Source of the DNA: Clostridium septicum
Lineage (GTDB): Bacteria; Bacillota; Clostridia; Clostridiales; Clostridiaceae
NCBI RefSeq assembly: GCF_003606265.1
Contig: NZ_CP023671.1
Location: 1,302,001 to 1,366,000 of the forward strand
DNA: 64,000 nucleotides
Direction: 5' to 3'
Shown here piece after piece: positions 1 to 9,447 of the stretch (positions are counted from its first letter, which is position 1; every line of letters begins with the position of its first letter). The translations under genes were made by a program, and so were the position numbers. The notes under the pieces are model-generated. The model had not been told where the DNA came from. It searched no databases and saw only the letters and a list, made by a program, of their open reading frames with translations.

Positions 1-371
1 TTTTTTAAATCTTCAGTTGAAGTAACTTTTAAAGTTCTACTTGCTTCTTTTCCCAAATAATTAGTACTTAGAATTACTTCTCCTTCATTCTCTGATTTTA
101 TTACTCCGTCTTTTACAGATATTACATTATTATCACTAGATAAATATTGTACATTTTTAGCAATTTCTGTACTTCCATCTTTATATTCAACTATCGTTGA
201 TAGATTTATTTCTGTATTTACAGGTAACTTATCCCTATTAGTTTCAATATAAATGTTTTTTACTTGTAATCTTTTAGCCAAATTAAATAACGAATTATCA
301 CTTATAATAACTATCATAATAATTGTTATTATAATCGCTATTATCTTACACTTTTTTCCTTCAAACCGCAT
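1..371 (-). CDS. Partial secreted or membrane-anchored protein with Big_2-like domain
   Basis: Reading the minus strand from an ATG at 371 gives an open frame that runs off the left edge after about 123 codons, so the C-terminus is missing. A purine-rich ribosome site (AAGGGG) lies about 10 bases before the ATG. Residues about 7-25 form a hydrophobic segment after a short basic start (MRFEGKKCK), so the protein is exported or anchored. Residues about 37-120 read like a bacterial Ig-like group 2 (Big_2) fold: KNIYIETNRDKLPVNTEI, then a YKDGS turn, SSDNNVISVKDGVI and a final TLKVT strand. Such domains are stalks in surface proteins; the functional part would lie outside the window. The domain call rests on motif resemblance only. 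Confidence 0.6.
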   Translation of the reverse strand, partial: MRFEGKKCKIIAIIITIIMIVIISDNSLFNLAKRLQVKNIYIETNRDKLPVNTEINLSTIVEYKDGSTEIAKNVQYLSSDNNVISVKDGVIKSENEGEVILSTNYLGKEASRTLKVTSTEDLK

Positions 372-501
372 CTTTTCATCCCCTTTTCAATTAAATTATA
401 TATTTAAATGAAATTCTTGTAAATATTTTGTTAATTTTATATAATTTATTTATTTATACTATAAAAAAGTCTGTATTTTAAATATCTACTATCAAATAAT
501 A

Positions 502-535
502 AGACACCTTATAAATTAAAGATTATAAGGTGTCT
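502..535 (-). terminator. Rho-independent terminator of the GH73/dockerin gene
   Basis: A perfect 12-bp stem (502-513 with 524-535) encloses a 10-base loop. It lies about 58 bases past the stop of the minus-strand glucosaminidase gene. The minus-strand continuation is U-rich (CTTATTATTTG). Confidence 0.75.
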
Positions 536-592
536 ATTTTATTAAATATTTCACAAAAAGCTTCACATAGTTCAGTATATTTTAATTCTATT

Positions 593-2347
593 TTACATAT
601 TTTTTGATACTTGAATTAAGTCGAAAATGTCTATAATTCCATCTCTATTTAAATCTAAGTATTTTTTAAATGCTTTATCAGAGCTGGACTTATTATATTG
701 TAATGAAACTCTAGCTAAATCCTCTATATCAACTTCCCCATCTTTATTAACATCAGTTTTTTTATATCCTGGTATAAATGGTGTACTAGGTGTATTTATA
801 AACTCAATATTTTGAGCATTTAAAAATCCTCTATCCTTCCAATTATAATTACCACTATATTGTTTGCTTTTTCCAGCATAATATATTGGTGTTGTTCGCT
901 CTGGAAAAACTTCATATTTAGATTTTTCGTTTAATTCTCTATATGTTAAAGCAACTATATTTCCAACTTTTCCTCCTAATTCATTAACTGATGAATTTAT
1001 TTTATATAAAAGTTCTCCTTTGGAGTTTAACATATTATTACTTCCTTTATATAATGCTAATTGATATCCATCATAGTCTCTAAATTTTCCATTTGAAAGT
1101 GTTCTATCTATATTAAATATATTTTCGGCTACCTTTTCTCCAAAGAATGGATCTAGAGAGTATTTTGCATTCATTCCCAAAGCTTTATTCCCTAAATATC
1201 CACCAAAATACCTTTTATCAGCAGGATCTATATATCCTCTTGAAATATAGTTTTTAGCAAACTCTCTTACACACTCTTCAATATTACTAAATGAATCCTT
1301 ATCTCCTGTTACTCCAAATTCATTTGATTGTATATTAAATAGGTTATTTTTATTTATTGCCATATATGAAGTTCCTAGGTACGACTCATTCATTGCAATT
1401 CCTAAAATTAACAATGGGTTTACACCATACTTATTTTGACACTCTATTAATACTTTTCCTATTCCTCTTAATTTACTTTTTTCTATAGTATTATTAGTTA
1501 TATATAAATTCAATTCTTCTGCAGTATAGCTTGTCTTAGTTCTAAATGGCAAATACTGAAAATATGAATAGTATGGTGTTTTTGCATTTATTGAATGGTT
1601 TTTAGTATTATTTCTTAAATCAGTTATAAGTTTACTAAGTCCTTGCAATACAGTATTACCCTTATAGAAATAAATTCCATCATAGCTATAATAGTGTATC
1701 CCTTCTTCAAAATAAGATGGCGCTTTTCCTATTTTTATAGAATAGCCTGCTTCCTCTTTATCTGAAAGATCATACGAAATAAAATGATACAATATACCAT
1801 TTCTACTAAAATAATAGCTAGGATTAGTTGCTTCTGTTATGGGTATTTTAACCAAATCATAGTCATCTGAGTTCTTGTTTTTATTAATCCATCCGTTATA
1901 TCCATTTATTTGTACCTTAGCTGCTGTGCCTATATCTTCTATAATAGGTACATCTTCTATATAACCTTGATTCATATTTGCAAACTTTTTAGTTAATGCT
2001 GAGTCAGAATAAATATTAACTTTGCATGTTAATATCCCCTGAGGTTTTCCTTTAATATGTTTCCATATTTTTGCCATAAAGTTCGTAGAATAAATAACCT
2101 TTCCATCTTCAATTATTACAACAGGTATTATTGATCCCTTTTTTTTAGTATCTTCTTCTAATTTAATAGCCTCTTTAATAGCTTCTTCTGGGTCTATTAT
2201 TTTATATACAGATTTATAATTCCCATCACCATAATCTAAAGCTACTTCTAAGTTTTTTTCACTTTTATCTTCAGCCAAAGCTTCTAAACTTGGTAATAAT
2301 ATTACTAAACATAGCATTATTATTAAAAAATTTCTTAATTTTCTCAC
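593..2347 (-). CDS. Secreted GH73 beta-N-acetylglucosaminidase with C-terminal dockerin
   Basis: A 584-aa exported peptidoglycan hydrolase. Residues 1-26 are a signal peptide (basic start, hydrophobic core, ...LEALAED). Residues about 105-166 resemble an SH3-like cell-wall module. Residues about 293-415 are the glucosaminidase domain: NPLLILGIAMNES places the likely catalytic Glu at 321, followed by NNLFNIQS and the FGGYLGNKALGMNAKYS region typical of GH73/LytG-like enzymes. Residues about 530-584 form a type I dockerin with two Ca-binding loops (DVNKDGEVDIED and DLNRDGIIDIFD). Dockerins bind cohesins, so the enzyme probably joins a multi-protein surface complex; no cohesin gene is visible here. 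The start is GTG, with AAAGGAGTG about 11 bases upstream. Monocistronic by spacing. Confidence 0.88.
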   Translation of the reverse strand: MRKLRNFLIIMLCLVILLPSLEALAEDKSEKNLEVALDYGDGNYKSVYKIIDPEEAIKEAIKLEEDTKKKGSIIPVVIIEDGKVIYSTNFMAKIWKHIKGKPQGILTCKVNIYSDSALTKKFANMNQGYIEDVPIIEDIGTAAKVQINGYNGWINKNKNSDDYDLVKIPITEATNPSYYFSRNGILYHFISYDLSDKEEAGYSIKIGKAPSYFEEGIHYYSYDGIYFYKGNTVLQGLSKLITDLRNNTKNHSINAKTPYYSYFQYLPFRTKTSYTAEELNLYITNNTIEKSKLRGIGKVLIECQNKYGVNPLLILGIAMNESYLGTSYMAINKNNLFNIQSNEFGVTGDKDSFSNIEECVREFAKNYISRGYIDPADKRYFGGYLGNKALGMNAKYSLDPFFGEKVAENIFNIDRTLSNGKFRDYDGYQLALYKGSNNMLNSKGELLYKINSSVNELGGKVGNIVALTYRELNEKSKYEVFPERTTPIYYAGKSKQYSGNYNWKDRGFLNAQNIEFINTPSTPFIPGYKKTDVNKDGEVDIEDLARVSLQYNKSSSDKAFKKYLDLNRDGIIDIFDLIQVSKNM

Positions 2348-2564
2348 GCCTAAAATCTCACTCCTTTAAGATAAACTTTATCTTTTTATACTCAGTCTGA
2401 TATAATTCCCTATTTAATACACTAAATTTTATTTATATAAAATTATATATTAAATTTCAACATTTCAATTCTACCATTATTAGTATATTTTTGTCTATTT
2501 ATTAATAATTAAACTCAAAATAAACTCTAAAAAAAACGATAACTTAATTAATGTTTCAAATAAA

Positions 2565-2613
2565 AAGAAACCTATAAATAATTATTTTTACAATAAATTA
2601 TTTACAGGTTCTA
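2565..2613 (-). terminator. Terminator of the yesMN-like operon
   Basis: An imperfect hairpin of about 17 bp (2565-2584 with 2596-2613, one bulge and one mismatch) lies about 30 bases past the stop of the response regulator. The minus-strand tail is TTTTTATTTG. Confidence 0.6.
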
Positions 2614-2641
2614 TCTTATTTATATTACTATTTAATTTCGG

Positions 2642-4165
2642 CTAGTAATTTTTCATTTCCCTTAATGTTGATGGGCAAACACCATAATACTTCTTAAATT
2701 TTCTATAGAAATAGCTTGTATCAAAATATCCTACAGCTTTTGCAATATCATTTATTTTCATATTTGTATTTAATATAAGTTCTTTTGCTTTCATATTTTT
2801 TACTTTATTTAAGTAATCTGAAAATGATGCTCCAACCTCTTTAGTAAATATTTGACCTAAATATGAGCTATTTATATTGTACTGTTGTGCTAAGGTTTTT
2901 AAGCTTAGCTCCTCATAATACTTTTCGTTAACATTATTTACAACTTGCTGTACTACAGGACTGTATTTTATAGTATTGGAAGTCATAAGCTCCATTAGTT
3001 CATCTATTTCACCTAAAATAAATGATTTTATATTATCTATCGCACTTTCATTACAAAGTTCTACCAATGTATCTCTTAAGCTATCTCTACGATATTTTAG
3101 TTCTAGTTTAAATTCATCTGAAACCTTATCTATAAGTAATATTGTTTTTATAGATAAATCATATATATTTCTTGGTGTTAAATGTTCTTCAAATATGTTT
3201 AAAATATATTTTTCTAATTCACTCTTATTTTTTTCTATAATAAGCTTATTTATATTTTCTATTTCCATATTGAAACTTCTATTATCTTTTTCTAACTTTT
3301 CAACATCATCCTTACACAAACATATATTAGATCCTTCTGTTAATATATATTTCTTTAAATGATTTGAAACCCTATAACTTTCTTTTAGATTTTCTATAGA
3401 ATCTACTCTATCTCCTATAGCAATAAATACATCGGCATTAAAATCTTTAGCAAGTTTTTTATTTACATTGTTATAATAATTTAAAATCTCTTCTTTGCTA
3501 ATATTTTCATTCCATGAATTAATAAGTACTATATGACCATCAAACTTATACAAAACTTCAAATTTTTCATTTGTTATACCTTTAATAATTTCACATATAT
3601 TATTATTCTCATTAACATCCTTATTACTAATTTTTATACTACTTACAGTATAGCTTTTTTCTTTAAAATCTAAATTTATTACATCTCTTATATAATCTAG
3701 ATCATCTTTATTTATTTTTCCATTTATAAATTCTATTAATAGCCTATTTTTTTCTAAAACCTTTATATCCTTTGACTTTTCTTCTTCAATTTTTTTCTTA
3801 AGCTTTTTTAAAGAAGATTCTAATTCTTCCTCATCTATAGGTTTTAATATATAATTTTCTACTCCTAATTTTATAGCTGTTCTAGCATAACTAAATTCAT
3901 CATATCCACTTAAAATAATAAACTTAACATTACTATCTAATGCTTTAATTTCTTTTAGAAGCTCAAGCCCTGTTAATCTAGGCATATTGATATCTGTAAC
4001 AATAATATCCACAGGATTATCTTTGAATTTTTCCAAAGCCTCCATACCATCTTCTGCTAAATGTATAACTTCTAAATCCAACTTGTCCCACTCAATTATA
4101 TTTAATAATCCTTGTAATATTAATTTTTCATCATCAACCAACATAACCTTATACATTTTATTCAT
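2642..4165 (-). CDS. YesN-type response regulator with AraC DNA-binding domain
   Basis: A 507-aa cytoplasmic regulator. The N-terminal receiver domain (about 1-125) has the acidic pair D11/D12, the phospho-acceptor D58 in VTDINMP, and K107 in YILKP. A long middle region (about 130-400) matches the usual linker of YesN proteins. The C-terminal about 100 residues are an AraC-type double helix-turn-helix (LSLKTLAQQYNINSSYLGQ ... INDIAKAVGYFDTSYFYRKF). The start codon overlaps the end of the kinase gene by 8 bases, so they are one operon and translationally coupled. YesN/YesM pairs usually control carbohydrate uptake or hydrolase genes; the divergent YesL-GH125 genes are the obvious targets, which is inference from position. 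Confidence 0.93.
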   Translation of the reverse strand: MNKMYKVMLVDDEKLILQGLLNIIEWDKLDLEVIHLAEDGMEALEKFKDNPVDIIVTDINMPRLTGLELLKEIKALDSNVKFIILSGYDEFSYARTAIKLGVENYILKPIDEEELESSLKKLKKKIEEEKSKDIKVLEKNRLLIEFINGKINKDDLDYIRDVINLDFKEKSYTVSSIKISNKDVNENNNICEIIKGITNEKFEVLYKFDGHIVLINSWNENISKEEILNYYNNVNKKLAKDFNADVFIAIGDRVDSIENLKESYRVSNHLKKYILTEGSNICLCKDDVEKLEKDNRSFNMEIENINKLIIEKNKSELEKYILNIFEEHLTPRNIYDLSIKTILLIDKVSDEFKLELKYRRDSLRDTLVELCNESAIDNIKSFILGEIDELMELMTSNTIKYSPVVQQVVNNVNEKYYEELSLKTLAQQYNINSSYLGQIFTKEVGASFSDYLNKVKNMKAKELILNTNMKINDIAKAVGYFDTSYFYRKFKKYYGVCPSTLREMKNY

Positions 4166-5924
4166 CCACCTCTCTGCATGGTAATTTTACTGAAATAATA
4201 GTTCCCTTGCATATGTCATTTTCTATTTTTATTCCATAACCTTCTCCATAGTTCATTACAATTCTTTTATGTGCATTTAAAATTCCAATAGATTTACCAA
4301 GCTCTTCTCTATTGTTTATCATTCTAGTTAAAACTTCTAGCTTTTCTTCAGGTATTCCTCTACCATTTTCTTTAATAACTATTATTATATCTTCTCCTTC
4401 TTTTGATATTTTTATATTAAGCTTATTATCATTATCTTCTAGCCTTATACCATGAACAAAATAGTTTTCTATTAATGGCTGCAATGTAAATTTTATTATT
4501 TGTTTATCTAGTAATTCATCATCACATTCTATATTGAACTTAAACTTATCTTCATATCTAAATTTAAATATTTCTATATATTTTTCACAATAATCAAGTT
4601 CACTTTTAATTGTTATAATATTTTTTTCTTTGAGTTGGTTCCTAAATAAAAATGCTAATATATAAAGCATCTTCCCTACTTCTTTATCCCCATTACATAT
4701 AGCTTTCATTCTTATGGACTCTAAAGTATTATATAAAAAATGAGGATCTATTTGATTTTGAAGAGCTACCATTTCAGCCTTTTTTTGATTTAGCTCTGCT
4801 TCCTTTTGGTTTATTTCTGCTAAATAACTCTTTTTAATATGCTGATCTAATTTCTCACACATATCATTAAAACTTTGAGAAATAAAATTTAATTCATCCT
4901 TTTCATTACTTATTGGTATTGAAACATCAGTTTTCCCTTCTTTTACTTTTTCCATAACAACTAAGATATTATCCATTCTCTCTGTTAGCTTCTCAAATTT
5001 AATATAAAGTAAACATTCAACTATAATGAAAAGTAATATATCTATAAAAATTAAAGAATTATAAAAACTACTTGGTAGCTTATTTATTTTATTACTTTTT
5101 ATTTTACCTAAAGTCAGTATTCCAGAATCTGTATCTAACAACATATTAACTTCATAAGATTCATCTAAATATGCTTGTGTTTTTCCAGCTACCAGTTTTT
5201 CAAAATATGGATAATACTCATATTTATACTTTTCAGTTGAATCATAAGTAACAAACCCTTTGCTATCTATTAACATAAGCTCATATTTATCTTCATAATT
5301 ACTTAGTATTTTTTTAATATATGATAAATCATATGTAAGTACTATTGCTCCTTTAGGTTTAAGAGTTACTGGTTCTCTTATTTCTCTAAGATAGCTTATT
5401 GACTTTTCATTGCAAATAATATCTGAATGACTATAAGATTCCTCATGTTTTAAATTTAAGTCTTTAATATCTTGAATACTTGTTTGGTTCATTCTATTAA
5501 ATTTAGTTATTGTTTCTACATCATAACTAATAAAAGTAATACTTTCTAAGTATTCGTTTGCATTAAAAGTTGATTCTGTAAAATATTCTACACCCTTATA
5601 ATAATATTCCTTACTTTCTGCAAATCTATCTAACTTCCATTTTAGATAGGATAACATGTCTGTAGATAAAAATTTCAATACATCATTTATTATATATTGA
5701 TCTTTATACATGTTATTTATTATTATATTCGCAGAGTTACTTATTTTATGTATTTCTTCATTTACTCCATATACAATTTTTTCATTTATATAAAGATTAT
5801 TTTCTTTAACATCCCTAGCAGATTTTTTTATAAAATAAAAATCTAAACTACCTAACAAAAAAATTATTACTATTGTATAAATAATAAATAATCTTCTATA
5901 TATTAATGAATGTTTAATACTCAT
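4158..5924 (-). CDS. YesM-type membrane sensor histidine kinase
   Basis: A 588-aa inner-membrane sensor. The first transmembrane helix spans about residues 11-32. A large extracytoplasmic region (about 33-285) contains a dCache/PAS-like sensing fold (MLLDTDSGILTLGKI), a second helix spans about 287-309, and a HAMP segment about 310-362. A coiled-coil-like stretch leads to the His_kinase (PF06580) box QIDPHFLYNTLESIR with phospho-acceptor H395. The HATPase domain ends the protein (N-box around LQPLIENYFVHGI, then ENGRGI). All catalytic boxes look intact. It sits directly upstream of the yesN-type regulator and is divergent from YesL/GH125. It probably senses an extracellular glycan fragment (inference). 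Confidence 0.93.
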   Translation of the reverse strand: MSIKHSLIYRRLFIIYTIVIIFLLGSLDFYFIKKSARDVKENNLYINEKIVYGVNEEIHKISNSANIIINNMYKDQYIINDVLKFLSTDMLSYLKWKLDRFAESKEYYYKGVEYFTESTFNANEYLESITFISYDVETITKFNRMNQTSIQDIKDLNLKHEESYSHSDIICNEKSISYLREIREPVTLKPKGAIVLTYDLSYIKKILSNYEDKYELMLIDSKGFVTYDSTEKYKYEYYPYFEKLVAGKTQAYLDESYEVNMLLDTDSGILTLGKIKSNKINKLPSSFYNSLIFIDILLFIIVECLLYIKFEKLTERMDNILVVMEKVKEGKTDVSIPISNEKDELNFISQSFNDMCEKLDQHIKKSYLAEINQKEAELNQKKAEMVALQNQIDPHFLYNTLESIRMKAICNGDKEVGKMLYILAFLFRNQLKEKNIITIKSELDYCEKYIEIFKFRYEDKFKFNIECDDELLDKQIIKFTLQPLIENYFVHGIRLEDNDNKLNIKISKEGEDIIIVIKENGRGIPEEKLEVLTRMINNREELGKSIGILNAHKRIVMNYGEGYGIKIENDICKGTIISVKLPCREVDE

Positions 5925-6054
5925 TCTATCCTCATCCTTCTATACCTTTTTTGAAATCAGTTTATACTAATACTTTTATCTAATTTTTAATAGATGTCAT
6001 TTTATTGATTTAATGAAATTTTTATAGAATTATTCTGAATTGTCATATAAAACT

Positions 6055-6083
6055 TTGAATTCTGACATTGTATAAATTATACT
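6055..6083 (+). promoter_or_regulatory. Putative sigma-A promoter of the yesL-GH125 operon
   Basis: TTGAAT (6055-6060), a 17-base spacer, then TATACT (6078-6083), about 45 bases before the YesL start. It lies in the 200-base divergent region shared with the yesMN-like operon, where a regulator site would be expected. No clear palindromic operator was seen. Confidence 0.4.
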
Positions 6084-6127
6084 ATAATCATCTTGAGTAA
6101 ACAATTACAAAAGGAGTGGTTAATTTT

Positions 6128-6802
6128 ATGCATGATGCTTTTAATATGCAAAAAATATTTGACTTTTTTAATTACGTTTTTTGGTTTTTCTTACTTAATA
6201 TCTTTTTCATGATATTAAATATTCCTTTTATACTATTCTTTTTATTTGTAGGGATAAGTAATATTTTCACATACTTTCCTCTATTTTTAGTAACTTTAAT
6301 TCCTACAGGTGCAGCTTTTACTACATTATTATTTTGTATGGGGAAAATAGTGAGAGATAAAGATTTAAGTATCGTAAAAGACTTTATTCGTGGATTTAAG
6401 ATGAATTTTAAACAAAGTACTATATTATGGTGCTGTGAGTTAGTTTTAATATTTATTTTGCATTTTAATATTAGATTTTTCTCAACTATAAAATATAATT
6501 TACTACTTACTTGTATATTTTCTGGATTGTTAATATTTATGCTTTTAGCAACTCCCTATATATATATATTACTTAGTAGATTTTCTATGAAAAATCTTGA
6601 TCTTATTAAAGCCTCACTTATTCTTACATTTACTAGACCTATACTTACTATTTGTAATGTTTTAATTGCGGCTATTACACTTATATTCTTTGAAATAACT
6701 CCAGGTACAACTGTTTTGTTTATTTCTAGTATATTTACATTTTTACTTGCATTCTCTAATAAGGCCTTATTAAAAGAACTTGAGATAGGTTATTCAAAAT
6801 AA
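6128..6802 (+). CDS. YesL family (DUF624) membrane protein
   Basis: A protein of about 224 aa with five to six hydrophobic helices (about 13-38, 45-68, 95-115, 125-150, 168-190 and 192-207). YesL/DUF624 proteins accompany YesMN two-component systems and oligosaccharide permease or hydrolase genes; their biochemical role is unknown. The frame is open from a GTG at 6116, but that codon lies inside the AAGGAG ribosome site. The ATG at 6128 (MHDAFNMQKIFDF) sits 11 bases after the site and is the better start. The GH125 gene follows after 29 bases with its own AGGAGG, so the two are co-transcribed. Confidence 0.85.
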   Translation: MHDAFNMQKIFDFFNYVFWFFLLNIFFMILNIPFILFFLFVGISNIFTYFPLFLVTLIPTGAAFTTLLFCMGKIVRDKDLSIVKDFIRGFKMNFKQSTILWCCELVLIFILHFNIRFFSTIKYNLLLTCIFSGLLIFMLLATPYIYILLSRFSMKNLDLIKASLILTFTRPILTICNVLIAAITLIFFEITPGTTVLFISSIFTFLLAFSNKALLKELEIGYSK

Positions 6803-6831
6803 GATTTTAAATATAACTTTAGGAGGATACT

Positions 6832-8118
6832 ATGAATTCGACAACTACTACAAAACTAGAAAATATTAAAGAAACATTAATTAAAATTGGACAAGATCTG
6901 TCTAATTCTATAAAAGATGAAAAATTAAAATCATTATTTTATAACTGTTTTATAAATACTATAGAAACTACTGTTACCGTTGAAGATAAGGATACTTTTG
7001 TAATAACTGGTGATATTCCTGCAATGTGGCTTAGAGACTCCACTTCGCAAGTTGAACATTATCTACCTTTTGTAAAGGAAAATGAAAATTTAAAAGACCT
7101 TTTTACAGGATTAATAAATAGACAAATGAAATGTATTCTTATAGATCCATATGCCAATGCTTTTAATAAAGAAGCAAATGGTCAAAAGTGGGATAACGAT
7201 ATAACTAAGGATAGTCCTTGGGTTTGGGAAAGAAAATATGAAATAGATTCTCTTTGCTATCCTGTAAGATTAATTTATAAATATTGGAAAGGATCAGGAG
7301 ATACATCATTTTTTAATGATGAAATTAAAAATGTATTTAATATAATCATTGATTTATGGACAACTGAACAAGACCACTTTGGTAAATCTGATTATTCATT
7401 TCAAAGATTAAATTGTTCTGAAACAGATACTTTATGCAATAAAGGACTTGGTAACCCTGTTTCATATACTGGAATGACATGGTCAGGATTTAGACCTAGT
7501 GATGATGCTTGTAAATATGGTTATTTAATACCTGCTAATATGTTTGCATCAGTTGTATTAAAATATATAGAAGAAATTGCTGAAACTATATATAATGATT
7601 ATTCTCTTAAAGAAAAAGCATTAAATTTAAGAAATGAAATTGAAAATGGAATTGAAAAATATGGAATTATAGAAAATGAAGAGTTTGGTAAAATATATGC
7701 TTATGAAACAGATGGATTAGGAAATTATAATTTCATGGATGACGCTAATGTACCAAGCTTATTATCAATACCTTATATTGAGTTTAGAAATATTGATGAT
7801 GAAATTTATCAAAATACTAGAAAATTTATATTAAGCAAAAATAATCCATTTTATTATGAAGGAACTGCAGCTAGTGGGATAGGAAGTCCTCACACTCCCC
7901 CTGAATATATATGGCATATAGCATTATCAATGGCTGGACTTACTACTAATAATAAAGACGAAATTTTATCTTTATTAAATACATTAATAAATACAGATGG
8001 TGATACTAGATTCATGCATGAAGGCTTTTATTGTAATAATCCAAAGGAATTTACAAGAGATTGGTTTGCTTGGTCAAATTCTTTATTTGCTTACTTCATA
8101 TATGAAAAAATTCTATAG
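6832..8118 (+). CDS. GH125 exo-alpha-1,6-mannosidase
   Basis: A 428-aa protein, the full length of family GH125 (formerly DUF1237), metal-independent inverting alpha-mannosidases. Characterised members from Clostridium perfringens and Streptococcus pneumoniae remove alpha-1,6-linked mannose from N-glycan cores. Family motifs are present: [14 protein letters not shown] (60-73), [36 protein letters not shown] and TRFMHEGFY. By comparison with the C. perfringens enzyme as I remember it, the acid is D224 (or D225) and the base E397. There is no signal peptide, so it acts in the cytoplasm on imported glycan. It follows YesL in one operon opposite YesMN. Confidence 0.93.
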   Translation: MNSTTTTKLENIKETLIKIGQDLSNSIKDEKLKSLFYNCFINTIETTVTVEDKDTFVITGDIPAMWLRDSTSQVEHYLPFVKENENLKDLFTGLINRQMKCILIDPYANAFNKEANGQKWDNDITKDSPWVWERKYEIDSLCYPVRLIYKYWKGSGDTSFFNDEIKNVFNIIIDLWTTEQDHFGKSDYSFQRLNCSETDTLCNKGLGNPVSYTGMTWSGFRPSDDACKYGYLIPANMFASVVLKYIEEIAETIYNDYSLKEKALNLRNEIENGIEKYGIIENEEFGKIYAYETDGLGNYNFMDDANVPSLLSIPYIEFRNIDDEIYQNTRKFILSKNNPFYYEGTAASGIGSPHTPPEYIWHIALSMAGLTTNNKDEILSLLNTLINTDGDTRFMHEGFYCNNPKEFTRDWFAWSNSLFAYFIYEKIL

Positions 8119-8141
8119 TCTTCTTTTTTTTATTATATATA

Positions 8142-8180
8142 GGTCTTATTGCTTATAATGGCAATAAGACCTTCTCTTAT
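8142..8180 (+). terminator. Terminator of the yesL-GH125 operon
   Basis: A perfect 11-bp stem GGTCTTATTGC/GCAATAAGACC (8142-8152 with 8161-8171), an 8-base loop and a T-rich tail, 23 bases past the GH125 stop. Confidence 0.85.
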
Positions 8181-8206
8181 TTTGTAAAATAGTCATTTTC
8201 ATAAAT

Positions 8207-8398
8207 TTATCTATTTGTTATGTAATAAATTAGTACCCCTATTATTATTATAGATAGTATTAGTAACATATTTCTAATTTTATTACTTCTTTTTTCTTTT
8301 TTTAGTTTATTTCTTTCTAACCTTTTCATTCTATGTTGTCTAATACTAGTTGATTGTTTATTTTTTTTAGATCCATGCTTTTCTATTCTACTAATCAT
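8207..8398 (-). CDS. Small basic single-pass membrane protein, unknown function
   Basis: A 63-aa protein. Residues 1-42 are strongly basic (many Lys and Arg, e.g. RLERNKLKKEKR), and residues about 43-61 form one transmembrane helix (MLLILSIIIIGVLIYYI). A good ribosome site (AGAGGTGA) lies 7 bases before the ATG. The composition is that of a tail-anchored, cytoplasm-facing cationic protein. I do not recognise a family. A strong terminator-like hairpin stands just upstream of its ribosome site. Confidence 0.65.
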   Translation of the reverse strand: MISRIEKHGSKKNKQSTSIRQHRMKRLERNKLKKEKRSNKIRNMLLILSIIIIGVLIYYITNR

Positions 8399-8435
8399 AA
8401 AAAAGTCACCTCTTTTAAAATAAGATTTAAAAAAC

Positions 8436-8467
8436 CCGACTAAAATAAACTAAAATATTTTAGTCGG
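8436..8467 (-). terminator. Terminator-like hairpin just upstream of the 63-aa gene
   Basis: A perfect 11-bp stem CCGACTAAAAT/ATTTTAGTCGG (8436-8446 with 8457-8467) with a 10-base loop. On the minus strand it is followed by GGTTTTTTAAATC, a good U-tract. No protein gene lies upstream on that strand, so it ends either a small RNA or an attenuated leader of the 63-aa gene. Confidence 0.6.
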
Positions 8468-8866
8468 TTATATTAACAATCTCTTATATTTTTAGTATAT
8501 AAACATCTAATATATTTAATATCCCAATATATCATTTTAAATCCCCAAATTTAATAATATAAGGTTTTTTTTAATTTTTTATTATAATAACACATTATTA
8601 TATTACTTTCTATAAATGAAATTTAAAATTTTAAGAATTAATAAAATTTTAAGAATAACTATAATTATTTAAATCATCAATTTTATCTAATTCATATTTT
8701 ACTATATACTTTAAATTAAATATATCATAAAATTACTATTTTTCCATATAAATCCCCATTGTTTACTACTTATTAATAATAAATTATAAATAAATTAATT
8801 GATATATTATTAATTTATCAGTATAATTATTTTAATTGGTTAAATTTTCAATCAAAGGAGTTTTTT
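8468..8866. other. AT-rich intergenic region without recognised genes
   Basis: About 400 bases of nearly pure A+T. The only structure I see is the hairpin at its left end and the AAAGGAG ribosome site of the next gene at its right end. It must contain the plus-strand promoter of the 167-aa gene and a minus-strand promoter for the 63-aa gene or a short transcript. Confidence 0.6.
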
Positions 8867-9370
8867 ATGTTATTCATAAAACCATCATTAATATTTAGAA
8901 CAATTTCTCTTTATATAATCTTAGTATTATTCATTTTAATATTTTCTTTTTTTCTTAATTATTTTGAAGCTAATCCTTGTAGCGCAAACTCTTTAATATT
9001 AGAAAAACAGTTATTATCTTTAGCTGAAAAGTCTGATATAATAAAATTATCTGATATAACTTCATTTAAATGGGACAAAGCATATTCTTTTTCCCCATAT
9101 ACAACTAAGGAAACTATTTATGAAACTATTGGATCTCAATGTAATTCAATAAATGAATCTATAAGTGAAGGTATGAATCATTTGGTCTTTTTAAAAAATG
9201 GAGAAGTAGTTTCTTACTTATATGGTTATCCAGATGAAATCGGTTATTACATATCTTTTGATTCCTCTTTTTATAAAGATGGGGTTGGAGTTATTTCATA
9301 TGATGAAGACATTAAATTTAAAATTTCTATTAAAAATGATATTTTAAATTTAACTCATATTAATAATTAA
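8867..9370 (+). CDS. Predicted membrane-anchored extracytoplasmic protein, unknown family
   Basis: A 167-aa protein with one N-terminal hydrophobic helix (about 8-31), followed by a region predicted to face outward. Two cysteines (about 38 and 92) could pair outside the cell. The C-terminal half has beta-rich stretches (LVFLKNGEVVSYLYGYPDE, GVISYDEDIKFKISI). A strong ribosome site (AAAGGAG) precedes the ATG. I do not recognise the family. The hydrolase gene follows 77 bases later, on the same strand, with its own ribosome site. Confidence 0.7.
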   Translation: MLFIKPSLIFRTISLYIILVLFILIFSFFLNYFEANPCSANSLILEKQLLSLAEKSDIIKLSDITSFKWDKAYSFSPYTTKETIYETIGSQCNSINESISEGMNHLVFLKNGEVVSYLYGYPDEIGYYISFDSSFYKDGVGVISYDEDIKFKISIKNDILNLTHINN

Positions 9371-9447
9371 ATTATATTTATTTCTATATAAAAAATAGAA
9401 ATAAAACATTTACATAATAAACATAACATTACGGCTTGAGGTGACAA

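Noticed and set aside
8468..8866. Possible riboswitch in the AT-rich leader
   Set aside because: No conserved aptamer elements are visible; apart from the left-end hairpin there is no stable paired structure.
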